Below, in pieces: positions 39,668 to 50,403 of a stretch of 64,000 nt of DNA. The stretch covers positions 33,903 to 97,902 of the forward strand of contig NZ_JAXOUF010000020.1 in assembly GCF_034424805.1 (NCBI RefSeq), in the 5' to 3' direction. Numbering within the stretch: position 1 is the stretch's first letter; each line of letters starts with the position of its first letter. The position numbers were made by a program, and so were the translations under genes. This stretch comes from Labrys sedimenti. GTDB taxonomy: Bacteria > Pseudomonadota > Alphaproteobacteria > Rhizobiales > Labraceae. The notes beneath the pieces are model-generated. The model saw nothing but the letters and a program-made list of their open reading frames with translations, was not told where the DNA came from and did no database searches.

Positions 39668-41269
39668 ATGGCCGGCAAGCAACACAGCGGCACGTCGCAA
39701 CCCACGCAGGGGCGTGGCTTCAGCAGACGCAGTTTCCTGAATCTGAGCGCGAAGGGTTTGGCCGGTGCGGCATCGGCGGCTCTTGTCGGCCAGGCGGCCC
39801 GGCCTGGCCCCGCCCTGGCGAAAACGCCGCCCTCCGACATCGTGATGATGGATGCGATCCCGCTCTCGCAGGCGATCAAGTCGAAATCCATCTCCTGCGT
39901 GGAGGTGATGACGGCCTATCTCGATCACATCGACCGCTTCAATCCCACCGTCAACGCCATCGTTTCCCGGCAGGAGCGCGGCGACCTCATCAAGCAGGCC
40001 GGAGAGCGCGACGCCCAGCTCGCCCGTGGCGACTATGCCGGCTGGATGCATGGCTTCCCTCAGGCGATCAAGGACCTGGCCGACACCAAGGGCATCCGCA
40101 CCACGCAGGGCTCGCCCCTGTTCAAGGACCGCATTCCCAAGGCCGACGCGATCTTCGTCGACCGCATGAAGCGCGCGGGCAGCATCATCGTCGGCAAGAC
40201 CAACACGCCGGAGTTCGGGCTGGGGTCGCAGACCTACAACCAGGTCTTCGGTACCACGCTGAACGCCTATGATCACAGCAAGACTTCCGGCGGCAGCAGC
40301 GGCGGGGCCGCCGTGTCCCTCGCGATGCGCATGCTGCCGGTCGCCGATGGCAGCGACCATGCCGGCTCGCTGCGCAACCCGTCGGCCTTCAACAATGTGC
40401 TGGGCTTTCGCACCTCCTTCGGACGGGTTCCTTCGCCGGGCGCCGACGTGTTCGATGCGGCGCTGGGCGTGAACGGGCCGATGGCACGCAATGTCTCGGA
40501 TCTCGCTTTGCTGCTCGCGGTGCAGTCGGGCTATCACGCTGCCGCACCGCTTTCGCTCCATGAAGATCCCACGCGTTTCACCGAGCCCCTGAAGCGCGAT
40601 CTCAAGGGCGTGCGCATCGCCTGGCTCGGTGATTGTGGCGGCTATCTGCCCTTCGAGCCGGGCGTGCTCGAGCTGTGCAAGACGGCGCTCAAGACCTTCG
40701 AAACGCTCGGCTGCACCGTCGAGGAAGCCAGGCCCGATTATCCGATCGAGAATGTCTGGCGCAACTGGCTGCCGCTGCGCGCCTGGCAGACCGGCTCCGG
40801 CCTGAAGGTGCTCTATGACGATCCGGCCAAGCGCACCTTGCTCAAGCCCGAGGCGCAATGGGAGATCGAGAACTACCTCAAGCTCAGCGCCGTCCAGCTC
40901 TCCGATGCCGCCGCCGCACGCACGCAATGGTATCAGGCGGTCCGCAATTTCATGGAGCGCTACGACTATTTCATTCTGCCGTCGGCGCAGGTGTTCCCCT
41001 TCGACGCCACCACGCATTGGCCCAAGGAGGTCAACGGCCGCGCGATGGATACCTATCATCGCTGGATGGAGGTGGTGATCCCGGTGACCATGTCCGGCTG
41101 TCCGGCGATGAGCGTGCCTGTCGGCTTCAACGAACGCGGCCTGCCCATGGGCATGCAGCTCGTCGGCCGCAACCATGCCGAGATGTCCGTGCTGCAGCTC
41201 GCCTACGCCTATGAGCAGGCCACCGGCTGGCCGCAGAACAGGCTGCCGCCGGCGCTCAAGCCGGCATGA
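39668..41269 (+). CDS. Tat-exported amidase-signature enzyme
   Basis: A 533-residue amidase. A twin-arginine signal (SRRSFLNLSAKGLAGAAS) occupies the first 50 residues. The Ser-cisSer-Lys triad is visible as QAIKDLAD (Lys), the SGGSSGGA loop and GSDHAGSLRNP (nucleophile region). GAGGAGG precedes the ATG. It should hydrolyse an amide in the periplasm; the substrate is unknown. It is followed by a GntR regulator, probably its repressor. Confidence 0.92.
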   Translation: MAGKQHSGTSQPTQGRGFSRRSFLNLSAKGLAGAASAALVGQAARPGPALAKTPPSDIVMMDAIPLSQAIKSKSISCVEVMTAYLDHIDRFNPTVNAIVSRQERGDLIKQAGERDAQLARGDYAGWMHGFPQAIKDLADTKGIRTTQGSPLFKDRIPKADAIFVDRMKRAGSIIVGKTNTPEFGLGSQTYNQVFGTTLNAYDHSKTSGGSSGGAAVSLAMRMLPVADGSDHAGSLRNPSAFNNVLGFRTSFGRVPSPGADVFDAALGVNGPMARNVSDLALLLAVQSGYHAAAPLSLHEDPTRFTEPLKRDLKGVRIAWLGDCGGYLPFEPGVLELCKTALKTFETLGCTVEEARPDYPIENVWRNWLPLRAWQTGSGLKVLYDDPAKRTLLKPEAQWEIENYLKLSAVQLSDAAAARTQWYQAVRNFMERYDYFILPSAQVFPFDATTHWPKEVNGRAMDTYHRWMEVVIPVTMSGCPAMSVPVGFNERGLPMGMQLVGRNHAEMSVLQLAYAYEQATGWPQNRLPPALKPA

Positions 41270-41370
41270 CGCCAACAGGCGAGGCGGCCGAACCGGCATG
41301 CCTCGCCCTTCGCGGCGCCGTGAAGGCAATCACGGCTTGCCGGCATCGGCAGAAGGCGCGATATGGGCCT

Positions 41371-42036
41371 ATGACCGAGCGCCGAGCCACCCAATTGCGG
41401 GATTCGATCGAGGACGAGATTGCCACCGGCCAGTTGAAGCCGGGTGAGCGTCTCGACGAAGTGTCCCTTGCCGAGCGTTTCGGCGTGTCGCGAACGCCGA
41501 TCCGAGAAGCGCTCCAGCAACTCGCCGCCGCCGGTCTGGTGGAATTGCGGGCGCGGCGCGGCGCCGTCGTGAGTGCGCCCGACCCCAGCCAGCTCATGGA
41601 AATGTTCGAGGTCATGGCCGAATTGGAGGCGATGTGCGGCCGCCTTGCCGCCCGCCGTCTTCTCGCCGAGGATGAAAAGGCACTCGTGGCGGCATTGGCC
41701 GCCTGCCAGGAGGCGGCCGCCAGGGGCGATCCCGACGCCTATTACTATGAGAACGAGATCTTTCACCGCATCATCTATCGCGCCGGCGGCAATACGTTCC
41801 TCGCAGGCCAGGCCCTGGCCCTCAACAAGCGCCTGGCGCCCTTCCGCCGCCTGCAACTGCGCGTGCGCAACCGCATGAAGACCTCACAGGAGGAGCATGA
41901 AGCGGTCGTCGCCGCCATCCGCGCGGGCGAAACCCTGCGCGCCGCGGACCATCTGCGCGCCCATGTCGCCATCCAGGGCGAACGCTTCGGCGATCTCATG
42001 GCGTCGCTCGGCAAATCCCGCCTCGCCGGAGCATAG
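41371..42036 (+). CDS. GntR-family (FCD) transcriptional regulator
   Basis: A 221-residue regulator. The winged helix (LRDSIEDEIATGQLKPGERLDEVSLAERFGVSRTPIREALQQL) is followed by the helical FCD effector domain (EIFHRIIYRAGGNTFL...EEHEAVVAAIRAGE). I chose ATG at 41371, where family homology begins. An in-frame ATG at 41266, overlapping the amidase stop, is an alternative giving 256 aa. It probably senses the amide substrate or product. Confidence 0.87.
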   Translation: MTERRATQLRDSIEDEIATGQLKPGERLDEVSLAERFGVSRTPIREALQQLAAAGLVELRARRGAVVSAPDPSQLMEMFEVMAELEAMCGRLAARRLLAEDEKALVAALAACQEAAARGDPDAYYYENEIFHRIIYRAGGNTFLAGQALALNKRLAPFRRLQLRVRNRMKTSQEEHEAVVAAIRAGETLRAADHLRAHVAIQGERFGDLMASLGKSRLAGA

Positions 42037-42244
42037 CAGCCACCGATCCTCGCCAAGAAAGCCGGTCACTGCACGGCGGGTCGGGCTTCCCTCCGGACAA
42101 GAAACGCCCTAAGCTCCGCTTCGGCGCTGCGAGACGCCTCCGGACCCGCGGGAAGGGCTCAGCCCCCTCACCATCATCGACGTCAGACGATCTGCCCCTG
42201 TGCAGCCGATTGCGGGTCTTCGGCCTTGCGCACATGGAGGCACC

Positions 42245-43795
42245 ATGAAGACCCTTCCGGTTTCGCCCGACCTTTCGCATCTCAAGAACCAGGCCAAGCA
42301 GCTCCTGCGCGCCGCCCGCAATGGCGAGAGCGAGGCCCTTCGCCATTTCGCCGAAAGCCTGCCCTCGGCCCGCAGCGTCGATCCGGCAAAGCTCGCCGGC
42401 CGCGAGCTCGCTCTGCATGACGCCCAGTCGGTCATCGCGCGCGATTACGGCTTCCGGTCCTGGAACGAGCTCAAGCACTATGTCGAGTGGACGCGCAGCG
42501 CCACGGCCGAAAGACTGCGAACCTGGCTCGCCTGGGTGCTGGAGGGCAATGCGGCCCAGCGTCATCTGGCGCGCCGCACCCTCGCCGAACAGCCGGCCCT
42601 GTTCGCGCAGGATCCCTGGCTCGCCTGCATCACCGGTGACGAGATTCGGCTCAGGGCCCTCATCGCCGAGGATCCCGCCTTCGCGAACCGCAGCGGCGGC
42701 CCGCTCGCCATGCCTCCCCTGATCGGCGTCAGCCATTCCGGCCTCATCCGCGAGCCGGGCTTCAAGATGAAGCTGCTCGCCTGCGCCCGCCTGCTACTCG
42801 CCCATGGCGCGGACGTCAACGCGACCTGGACGGATCCGCGCTGGCCGGATTCGCCGCTTTCCGTGCTCTATGGCGCGGCCGGGCGCACCCATGACGAGGC
42901 AATGATCCGGCTGCTGCTCGAAGCAGGCGCCGATCCCAACGACAACGAATCCCTCTATCACTCCGTCGAAAGTTCCGACGACGTCGGTACCCGCCTGCTG
43001 CTCGCGGCCGGCGCGCGCGTCCCCGATACCAATGCGCTGGGCCGCGTGCTCGATTTCGACAAGCTCGACGCGCTCCGGCTGCTGCTTGCCCATGGCGGCG
43101 ATGCCAGGGAACGGCCCTGGATCCACCATGCCATCCTACGGGGGCGCTCCGCCGCCCATATCCGAATCTTGCTGGACGCCGGCGCCGACCCGCGCGCGAC
43201 CAACGATGACGGCATGAGCCTCTATCGCTTTGCCCAGGAGCAGGGCCGCACTGACGTGGTCGAGATGCTCGAGGTGCTGGGTGTCGAGGAGGATCTTACG
43301 CGGGAAGAGGCCTTCGTCGCGGCCTGCACGAGGGCAGACCAGGCGACCGCAGCTGAAATTCTCGACAGTGAGCCGGACATTTTCGCCCGACTCAGCGAGA
43401 GGCAGTTACGGACACTGCCCTTGCTGGCCGGGAATGGCGCGATCCAGGCCGTTCGCGTCATGCTCGCTTTGGGCTGGCCCCGCGAGGTGAAGGAGCATGA
43501 ATGGTCGGCGACGGCCCTGAACAAGGCGATGTTCCAGGGCGATGCCGCCATGCTGCGGCTGCTCCTGGAGGAGGGAGCCGATTGGCGCACCGAGCACGGC
43601 TTCGGCAACAATGTCCTCGGCACGCTCTCCTATGCCAGCCAGGCGGAGGATATCGCCAGCATCGTGCCGCAGGACTATGTCGGCTGTGCGCGGGCCCTGG
43701 TCGAGCACGGCGTGCCGCTTTCGGCCTTCGGCGGCTATGATTTTTCAGACGCCGTCTCGGCCTTTCTCAAAGATCGGGCCTCGCCGGCGGCCTGA
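42245..43795 (+). CDS. Ankyrin-repeat protein
   Basis: A 516-residue protein from ATG at 42245 (GGAGGC upstream). An N-terminal region (LSHLKNQAKQLLRAARNGE...SVIARDYGFRSWNELKHYVE) recurs in bacterial ankyrin proteins. Several ankyrin repeats follow (LLLAHGADVNATW, RLLLEAGADPNDNE, RLLLAAGARVPDT, ILLDAGADPRATNDDG, RLLLEEGADWR). No signal peptide. It is likely a protein-protein interaction module with unknown partner. Confidence 0.88.
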   Translation: MKTLPVSPDLSHLKNQAKQLLRAARNGESEALRHFAESLPSARSVDPAKLAGRELALHDAQSVIARDYGFRSWNELKHYVEWTRSATAERLRTWLAWVLEGNAAQRHLARRTLAEQPALFAQDPWLACITGDEIRLRALIAEDPAFANRSGGPLAMPPLIGVSHSGLIREPGFKMKLLACARLLLAHGADVNATWTDPRWPDSPLSVLYGAAGRTHDEAMIRLLLEAGADPNDNESLYHSVESSDDVGTRLLLAAGARVPDTNALGRVLDFDKLDALRLLLAHGGDARERPWIHHAILRGRSAAHIRILLDAGADPRATNDDGMSLYRFAQEQGRTDVVEMLEVLGVEEDLTREEAFVAACTRADQATAAEILDSEPDIFARLSERQLRTLPLLAGNGAIQAVRVMLALGWPREVKEHEWSATALNKAMFQGDAAMLRLLLEEGADWRTEHGFGNNVLGTLSYASQAEDIASIVPQDYVGCARALVEHGVPLSAFGGYDFSDAVSAFLKDRASPAA

Positions 43796-43800
43796 CGGCA

Positions 43801-44364
43801 TCACTCCAGATTGGTGTGGCGCGCCCGCATCGTCTCGGCGGTTTCGCCGAGACGATCGCGCAGCTTCAGCACGATGATCTCGAAGACCAGCATCTGCGCC
43901 GTCTCGAACAGCGAGCCCATCGGCAGCACCGAAACCCCGCCCCCCCGGTCATCCGCCATGGTCTGGGCCGGAATGGTGAAGACGACGTCGGCGAGCTTGG
44001 GCGTAAGCGCCTCGGGCTGGGCCGTGACAACCGCAACCTTGGCGCCGGCCTTGCGGGCGACGCCGATCAAGGCATCGCCGATATTGGAAGCGCCGGGCCC
44101 GGACGACACGAAGAGGAGGTCACCCTGACCGATCGGCGGCACGGTCATGTCGGCGACGACATGGACGTCGAGCCCGAGATGAAACAGGCGCATGGCCAGG
44201 CCGCGCATCTGCAGCCCCTCGCGGCCGGCGCCGTAGATGGCGATGCGCCCCGCCGTGGCGAGGGCTTCGATCAGGCCGTCGGCCGCATCGTCAGGGAGGG
44301 CCTTCACCACCGCGGCAAGATCATCGAGCGCACGCAGGCTGAGAGCGGGAATGGTCTCCGACAT
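43801..44364 (-). CDS. SIS-domain sugar-phosphate isomerase (HxlB-like)
   Basis: A 187-residue single SIS domain protein: GRIAIYGAGREGLQMRGLAMRLFHLG, DLLFVSSGPGASNI (the phosphate-binding Ser-rich loop) and KVAVVTAQPEA. Size and sequence style match 6-phospho-3-hexuloisomerase, but the partner synthase (HxlA) is not nearby, so another phosphosugar is possible. It is divergent from the XRE-cupin gene. Confidence 0.82.
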   Translation of the reverse strand: MSETIPALSLRALDDLAAVVKALPDDAADGLIEALATAGRIAIYGAGREGLQMRGLAMRLFHLGLDVHVVADMTVPPIGQGDLLFVSSGPGASNIGDALIGVARKAGAKVAVVTAQPEALTPKLADVVFTIPAQTMADDRGGGVSVLPMGSLFETAQMLVFEIIVLKLRDRLGETAETMRARHTNLE

Positions 44365-44449
44365 GGCAGGTCCAATTTGTTGCTTAAGAAAACGAACTAG
44401 GTTCTAGGCTCATGCCAGCCGATCTGCAACAGGGCTATGCGAACTTGAC

Positions 44450-44463
44450 TCCACTATAGTGGA
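44450..44463. promoter_or_regulatory. Perfect 14-bp palindrome in the SIS/XRE divergent promoter region
   Basis: TCCACTATAGTGGA is perfectly self-complementary. It lies 17 bases upstream of the probable ATG of the XRE-cupin regulator and 86 bases from the SIS gene start. This is a likely operator for autoregulation and for control of both directions. Confidence 0.5.
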
Positions 44464-44479
44464 TAAATATTCTTACATT

Positions 44480-45061
44480 ATGGAATCAAGCGATGTCACC
44501 ATCGATAGGGAGTTGGGCGGTCGCATCAAGGCCCTGCGTGGCCAGATGCATCTGACGATCGATCAGCTCGCTGCTGCCAGCGGGGTCAGTCGCGCCATGA
44601 TCTCGCGCATCGAGCGCGGCGAGTCGAGCGCCACCGCCCAATTGCTGGCTCGCCTCGCCGGCGGCCTCGGCGTCAGCCTGTCGACCCTGTTCGCCGCCGT
44701 GGAACCGACGGCTTCCCCCCTGGCCCGGCGGGCGGAGCAGTCACTCTGGCGCGATCCGGCCACCGGCTATCTGCGCCGCTCGGTTTCGCCCGCCACGGCC
44801 AATGGCATTCTCGATCTTGTCGAGGTCGAGCTGCCAGCCGGCGCCCTGATCCCCTTCGAACCGCAGGCAACCTCCTTCGACCAGTTGGTCTGGTTGCAAT
44901 CGGGCAGCCTCACCATGACGGTCGATGGCGCGGCCTTTCCGTTGGAGCCGGGCGACTGCCTGCATATGCGGCTCGACAAGCTGGTGATGTTCCATAATCC
45001 AGGCGACGAGCCGGCGCGTTACTTCGTCATGCTCTGCCCCTCGCGACAGGTTTCCCGATGA
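44480..45061 (+). CDS. XRE-family regulator with C-terminal cupin domain
   Basis: A 193-residue protein from ATG at 44480 (an in-frame GTG at 44459 lies in the palindrome and is less likely). Helix-turn-helix residues ELGGRIKALRGQMHLTIDQLAAASGVSRAMISRIERGESSAT are followed by a cupin (FDQLVWLQSGSLTMTVDGAAFPLEPGDCLHM). Such proteins sense small ligands and repress neighbouring genes. The stop overlaps the following GNAT start (ATGA). Confidence 0.9.
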   Translation: MESSDVTIDRELGGRIKALRGQMHLTIDQLAAASGVSRAMISRIERGESSATAQLLARLAGGLGVSLSTLFAAVEPTASPLARRAEQSLWRDPATGYLRRSVSPATANGILDLVEVELPAGALIPFEPQATSFDQLVWLQSGSLTMTVDGAAFPLEPGDCLHMRLDKLVMFHNPGDEPARYFVMLCPSRQVSR

Positions 45062-45585
45062 CCGACCTTACCATCGCCATTGCAACGCCGGAGCAGGCGC
45101 AGACACTCGTGCCCGCTTTGGCAGAGATCCTGATCGACTGCGTCGAGGGGGAAGCCTCCATCGGCTTCATGCTGCCGCTCGCTCGCGAGGAGGCCGAAGC
45201 CTTCTGGCGCGGCGTCGCCGCACGGGTGGCCGAGGGCGGTACCCTGCTGCATGTCGCCTATCTCGACGGCCAGCCGGTCGGCACCGTGCTGCTCAGTCCG
45301 GAAAATCGCGCGAACCAGCCCCATCGCGCCGACGTGCAGAAACTGATGGTGCATCGGCGCGGCCGCAATCTCGGCATCGCCGGCGCGCTGATGGCAGCCC
45401 TTGAGGAGAGCGCCCGGGCCGAAGGGCGCATCGTGCTCTGCTTGGACACCGCGACCGGCTCGTCCGCCGAGCGGCTTTATCAAAATCTTGGCTGGCAGAA
45501 GGCCGGCGTCATTCCGCGCTATGCGCTCTGGCCACAGGGCGGCTATTGCGACACCACCTTGTTCTGGAAAGATTTGGATCGATGA
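45058..45585 (+). CDS. GNAT-family N-acetyltransferase
   Basis: A 175-residue acetyltransferase with VDGQP-like beta-hairpin (HVAYLDGQPVGTVLLSP), acetyl-CoA-binding segment (MVHRRGRNLGIAGALMAALEESARAEGR) and LYQNLGWQKAGVIPRYA. It is translationally coupled on both sides (ATGA overlaps), so it forms an operon with the XRE-cupin regulator and the next acetyltransferase. Confidence 0.88.
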   Translation: MTDLTIAIATPEQAQTLVPALAEILIDCVEGEASIGFMLPLAREEAEAFWRGVAARVAEGGTLLHVAYLDGQPVGTVLLSPENRANQPHRADVQKLMVHRRGRNLGIAGALMAALEESARAEGRIVLCLDTATGSSAERLYQNLGWQKAGVIPRYALWPQGGYCDTTLFWKDLDR

Positions 45586-46076
45586 TCATCCGTCCCGCCA
45601 CCCCTGACGACCTGCCTGATATCCTCGCGATCTACAATGATGCCGTGCTGAACTCGACGGCGATCTGGAACTGGAACACGGTCGACCTCGCCAACCGCCA
45701 GGCCTGGTTCGATCTGCGCAGGAGCCAGGGCTATCCCATCCTCGTCGCCGACGCCGAGGGCACGGCGATCGGCTATGCCAGCTATGGCGACTGGCGGCCC
45801 TTCGACGGCTATTGCCATACGGTCGAGCACTCGATCTATGTCGCCGGGTCGGCGCGCCGCCGGGGGGCGGGCGCTGCCCTGCTGGATGCCCTGATCGGCA
45901 CGGCCCGCGATGCCGGCAAGCATGTCATGCTGGGCGGCATCGAAGCCGGTAACGAGCCCTCGCTCGCGTTGCATCGGCGCTTCGGCTTCACCGAAACGGC
46001 GCGCATGCCCGAAGTCGGCCAGAAATTCGGGCGCTGGCTCGACCTCGTCTTCATGCAGAAGACGCTGAACGGCTGA
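45582..46076 (+). CDS. GNAT acetyltransferase, phosphinothricin acetyltransferase-like
   Basis: A 164-residue protein of the PAT/Bar/YncA type: MIIRPATPDDLPDILAIYNDAVLNSTAIW, SYGDWRPFDGYCHTVEHSIYV, RGAGAALLDALIGTARDAG, IEAGNEPSLALHRRFGF and a VGQKFGRWLDLVFMQ ending. These acetylate phosphinothricin or, more often, methionine sulfoximine-like compounds. The start overlaps the previous stop (ATGA). Confidence 0.9.
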   Translation: MIIRPATPDDLPDILAIYNDAVLNSTAIWNWNTVDLANRQAWFDLRRSQGYPILVADAEGTAIGYASYGDWRPFDGYCHTVEHSIYVAGSARRRGAGAALLDALIGTARDAGKHVMLGGIEAGNEPSLALHRRFGFTETARMPEVGQKFGRWLDLVFMQKTLNG

Positions 46077-46101
46077 TGCCGAAAGGCATTGACGATGACG
46101 C

Positions 46102-47520
<1,419 letters not shown>

Positions 47521-47736
47521 GGCAGGTTTCCTCCGGCCAAGCGCCAGGGTCTCCCCAGGCCACGGCGAGTTGCAGCGTCGCGCCCAAGCGCGCTGGTGGA
47601 TCGTGAAACAGCGGGCGGAACGAGGCAGGTCTTGCTTTGCCGGCTCCGTTCCGCCGCGCTGGGAAGGCTCATACGCCCGACCGGAACTCCCCGCCAATGC
47701 TATCGCGGCAAAGCCTATTCCAAATCTGCATAACCT

Positions 47737-48624
47737 TCAGCCGGAAGCCTCCCGCGCCGCGCTCCAGACCCGGTCGACGAAGGGCCGGGAGCGGTCCGCG
47801 CTGCGGTAGAGCCGGATATCCATCGGCATTTCCGGCGCGACCGCGGCCAGGGATCCCTCGGCGATCTCGTCGGCGACCAGGCTGCGCGGCAGCCAGGCCA
47901 CGCCATGGCCGTCCAGCGCCATGAACTTCAGGGCCTCGGCCATGGAGCCTTCATTGGTATGGGCAAGATAGGTCGCCGGAGCACCCTCGCGGGCCTGGGC
48001 GATGGCGGCCAGCAACCCCAGGAAGGAACCGCGCGAATAATGCAGCAGCGGCACACGCTCGTCACCGGCCTGCCAATTGCGGCGTTCGGGCCGTGCCGCC
48101 ACCGCGACCAGGCTGTCGCGCCCGACAGTGAGAAAAGCGAAGCGTTCGGGATCGAGCGGCACCGAGATGTTGGGATGATGGAAGGTGAGCAGGAAATCAT
48201 AGCCGCCTTCCACCAGGGCCTGGATGCAGGTGTGGAAGTTCTCCGGCAGCACGCGGCTCGTTACAGGGCCGACCTTGCGCCGGATCTGCGTGAGCCAGCC
48301 TGGCAGGAAGGTCAGGCAGAGGGCATGCAGCGCGGTGACGGCCAGCACCGGCAGCTTGCTGCCCTCCTGGCGGCTGCGGAACTGCGAACGGGCCAGGGTG
48401 AGCAGGCGCACCGTTTCCTCCGCCGTTTCGCGGAACTGCCGGCCATCGGCGGTCAGGGTGATCGGAAAGGTGCTGCGATCCAGCAGTTCGGTGCCCAGCC
48501 AGACTTCGAGCGCCCGAATGCGCCGGCTGAAGGCCGATTGGGTGATGTTGCGGTCCGCCGCCGAGCGCGAGAAACTGCGCGTCTCGGCCAAGCTCAGGAA
48601 ATCCTCAAGCCATTTCAGTTCCAA
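47737..48624 (-). CDS. LysR-family transcriptional regulator
   Basis: A 295-residue regulator starting at TTG 48624 (GGAAGG upstream; the sequence LELKWLEDFLSLAETRSFSRSAADRNITQSAFSRRIRALE begins there, as in homologues). The HTH is followed by an effector-binding domain. It lies upstream of aspA on the same strand with a 216-base gap, so aspA is a plausible target. It is divergent from the MscS-type channel gene. Confidence 0.9.
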   Translation of the reverse strand: MELKWLEDFLSLAETRSFSRSAADRNITQSAFSRRIRALEVWLGTELLDRSTFPITLTADGRQFRETAEETVRLLTLARSQFRSRQEGSKLPVLAVTALHALCLTFLPGWLTQIRRKVGPVTSRVLPENFHTCIQALVEGGYDFLLTFHHPNISVPLDPERFAFLTVGRDSLVAVAARPERRNWQAGDERVPLLHYSRGSFLGLLAAIAQAREGAPATYLAHTNEGSMAEALKFMALDGHGVAWLPRSLVADEIAEGSLAAVAPEMPMDIRLYRSADRSRPFVDRVWSAAREASG

Positions 48625-48770
48625 GACCGTTCCTTCCGGTATGACGAGACGGACAGGTGCGGAGAGGCTGGATCGTTTGCCATGTTTGGTTTCGTCTTGG
48701 GCCCTGCCGCATTCCCGCTCTGGCATGCAGCGCGGAGTGATGCAATCATGCCGCCCTTTCGTCCTGCTGC

Positions 48771-50255
48771 GTGGCCCCGGTGTCGCTGCTCTCCGAACTG
48801 ATCCTCGCCACGGCCCTCGCGGCCGTGATCATCCTCAACTGGCGGATCGGCTGGCAGCCGGCCTGGCTGCGTATCGGTGTCGCGGCTGGCCTTTTCTGCC
48901 TGTTCACCCTGCTGGTCCTGCGGGTCGGCGGCATGCCGGCCGCGCCGGTGCTCGATGCCGACACGCGGATCGCCACCTGGCAGCGCGGCCTGATCGCCCT
49001 GTGGTGGCTGCTCGGCGCAAGGCTGGCAGTGGGCATCCTGCCCCTGATCCTCTGGCAGAAGCGCGAATCGAGCCAACCCAAGATCGCTTCGGACCTCCTG
49101 GCCGGCCTGACTTATCTCACCGCCGTGCTGGCGATCGTCAATTTCGTGTTCGACCTGCCCGTCCGTGCCCTCCTGGCCACCTCGGGCATCATCGCCGTGG
49201 TGCTGGCCCTGGCGCTGCAGAACACGCTGGCCGACGTCTTCGCCGGCATCGCGGTGGGCATCGAGCATCCCTATGTGGTCGGCGACCGCATCGGCATAGA
49301 TGGTTCCTTCGAGGGCGTGATCGTCCAGATCAACTGGCGTTCCATCCATGTGCGCACCGATGGCAACGACATCGTCACCATTCCCAACAGCCTGATCTCC
49401 AAGTCGCGGGTGATCAATCGCAGCCGGCCGAGCACCCGGCGCGACGATTCGGTCCAGGTTGCCTGCGATTCTACGGCCCGGCCGGATCTCGTGCTGGAAT
49501 ATCTGCGCCATGCGGCCCTGCTGACGGCACAGATCCTCTCCAGCCCCGCTCCCGGAACCTCACTGGCGCGGATCGGCGCCCGCACCAACAGCTACGACAT
49601 CAGCTTTTCGGTGGCGCACACGGACCATCTCGGCAAGGTCAAGAGCGCCCTGCTCGGCCAAGTGCTGAGGCAATTCCACTATCACGGCATCCGGCTGGTC
49701 AATCCAGGTGCGGTGTCGACGCCGATCGGCCCGGTCCAGGTCAATCTCGGTCCACTGGAGACCTTGCCGCCCGAACAGCTCCTTGCCGACATCCCCCTGT
49801 TCCGTGAGCTCTCGCCGAAGCAGCGGGCCGACCTTTCCGGCAAGATGGTCAAGCGCCATCTCGAGGCAACGGCGACGCTGGTGTCGCAAGGGGGATCGCT
49901 CGCTTCCCTCCTGGTGGTTGCCTCCGGCGTGCTGGAAGCGAGCCGCACCATCCGCGACCACTCGCATGTGGTGGGACGGCTGGGGCCGGGCGATCATTTC
50001 GGCGAGCTGGGCGTGATTACCGGCGCCCCCAATCCGGGCACGATCCTGGCCCTGACCCGTTGCATCGTCTTCGAACTTCGCAAGGAGGATCTCGATCCCG
50101 TCCTCGCTGCCGAACCCGGGCTGGCCGAGGCGTTCGAGGCTTCGGTCCGCCGGGGCCAGGCCTTCCTCGCCCGCGACGAGGCGGCCGCTCTCTATGCGCA
50201 GCCAGGCCCGCCCGCACAGTTCCTGGCGCAGATCCGCGCCTTCTTCAAGACGTGA
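48771..50255 (+). CDS. MscS-type channel with C-terminal cyclic-nucleotide-binding domain
   Basis: A 494-residue fusion (GTG at 48771; GTG 48780 is an alternative). Four N-terminal hydrophobic helices lead into the MscS pore and beta domain (GIIAVVLALALQNTLADVFAGIAVGIEHPYVVGDRIGI, IVTIPNSLISKSRVINRSRP). Residues about 345-460 form a cNMP-binding fold (LFRELSPKQRADLSG, GRLGPGDHFGELGVITGAPNPGTI). This is the bCNG channel type, in which cyclic nucleotide binding gates the pore. It sits in the inner membrane. Confidence 0.9.
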   Translation: MAPVSLLSELILATALAAVIILNWRIGWQPAWLRIGVAAGLFCLFTLLVLRVGGMPAAPVLDADTRIATWQRGLIALWWLLGARLAVGILPLILWQKRESSQPKIASDLLAGLTYLTAVLAIVNFVFDLPVRALLATSGIIAVVLALALQNTLADVFAGIAVGIEHPYVVGDRIGIDGSFEGVIVQINWRSIHVRTDGNDIVTIPNSLISKSRVINRSRPSTRRDDSVQVACDSTARPDLVLEYLRHAALLTAQILSSPAPGTSLARIGARTNSYDISFSVAHTDHLGKVKSALLGQVLRQFHYHGIRLVNPGAVSTPIGPVQVNLGPLETLPPEQLLADIPLFRELSPKQRADLSGKMVKRHLEATATLVSQGGSLASLLVVASGVLEASRTIRDHSHVVGRLGPGDHFGELGVITGAPNPGTILALTRCIVFELRKEDLDPVLAAEPGLAEAFEASVRRGQAFLARDEAAALYAQPGPPAQFLAQIRAFFKT

Positions 50256-50403
50256 CCCCTGGGACCGCAAGCGCCCTGCCGGCTCTCGGAAACGGGGCGT
50301 TTGCTGAATGGAAGAGCCAGCGAGATGCTGGCGGCCCCGGGAAGGAAGTGGTGAAGCCGAGCACGACATAGTAAAGGGTCGCAATCCTGCCCGGAATCAG
50401 CCG

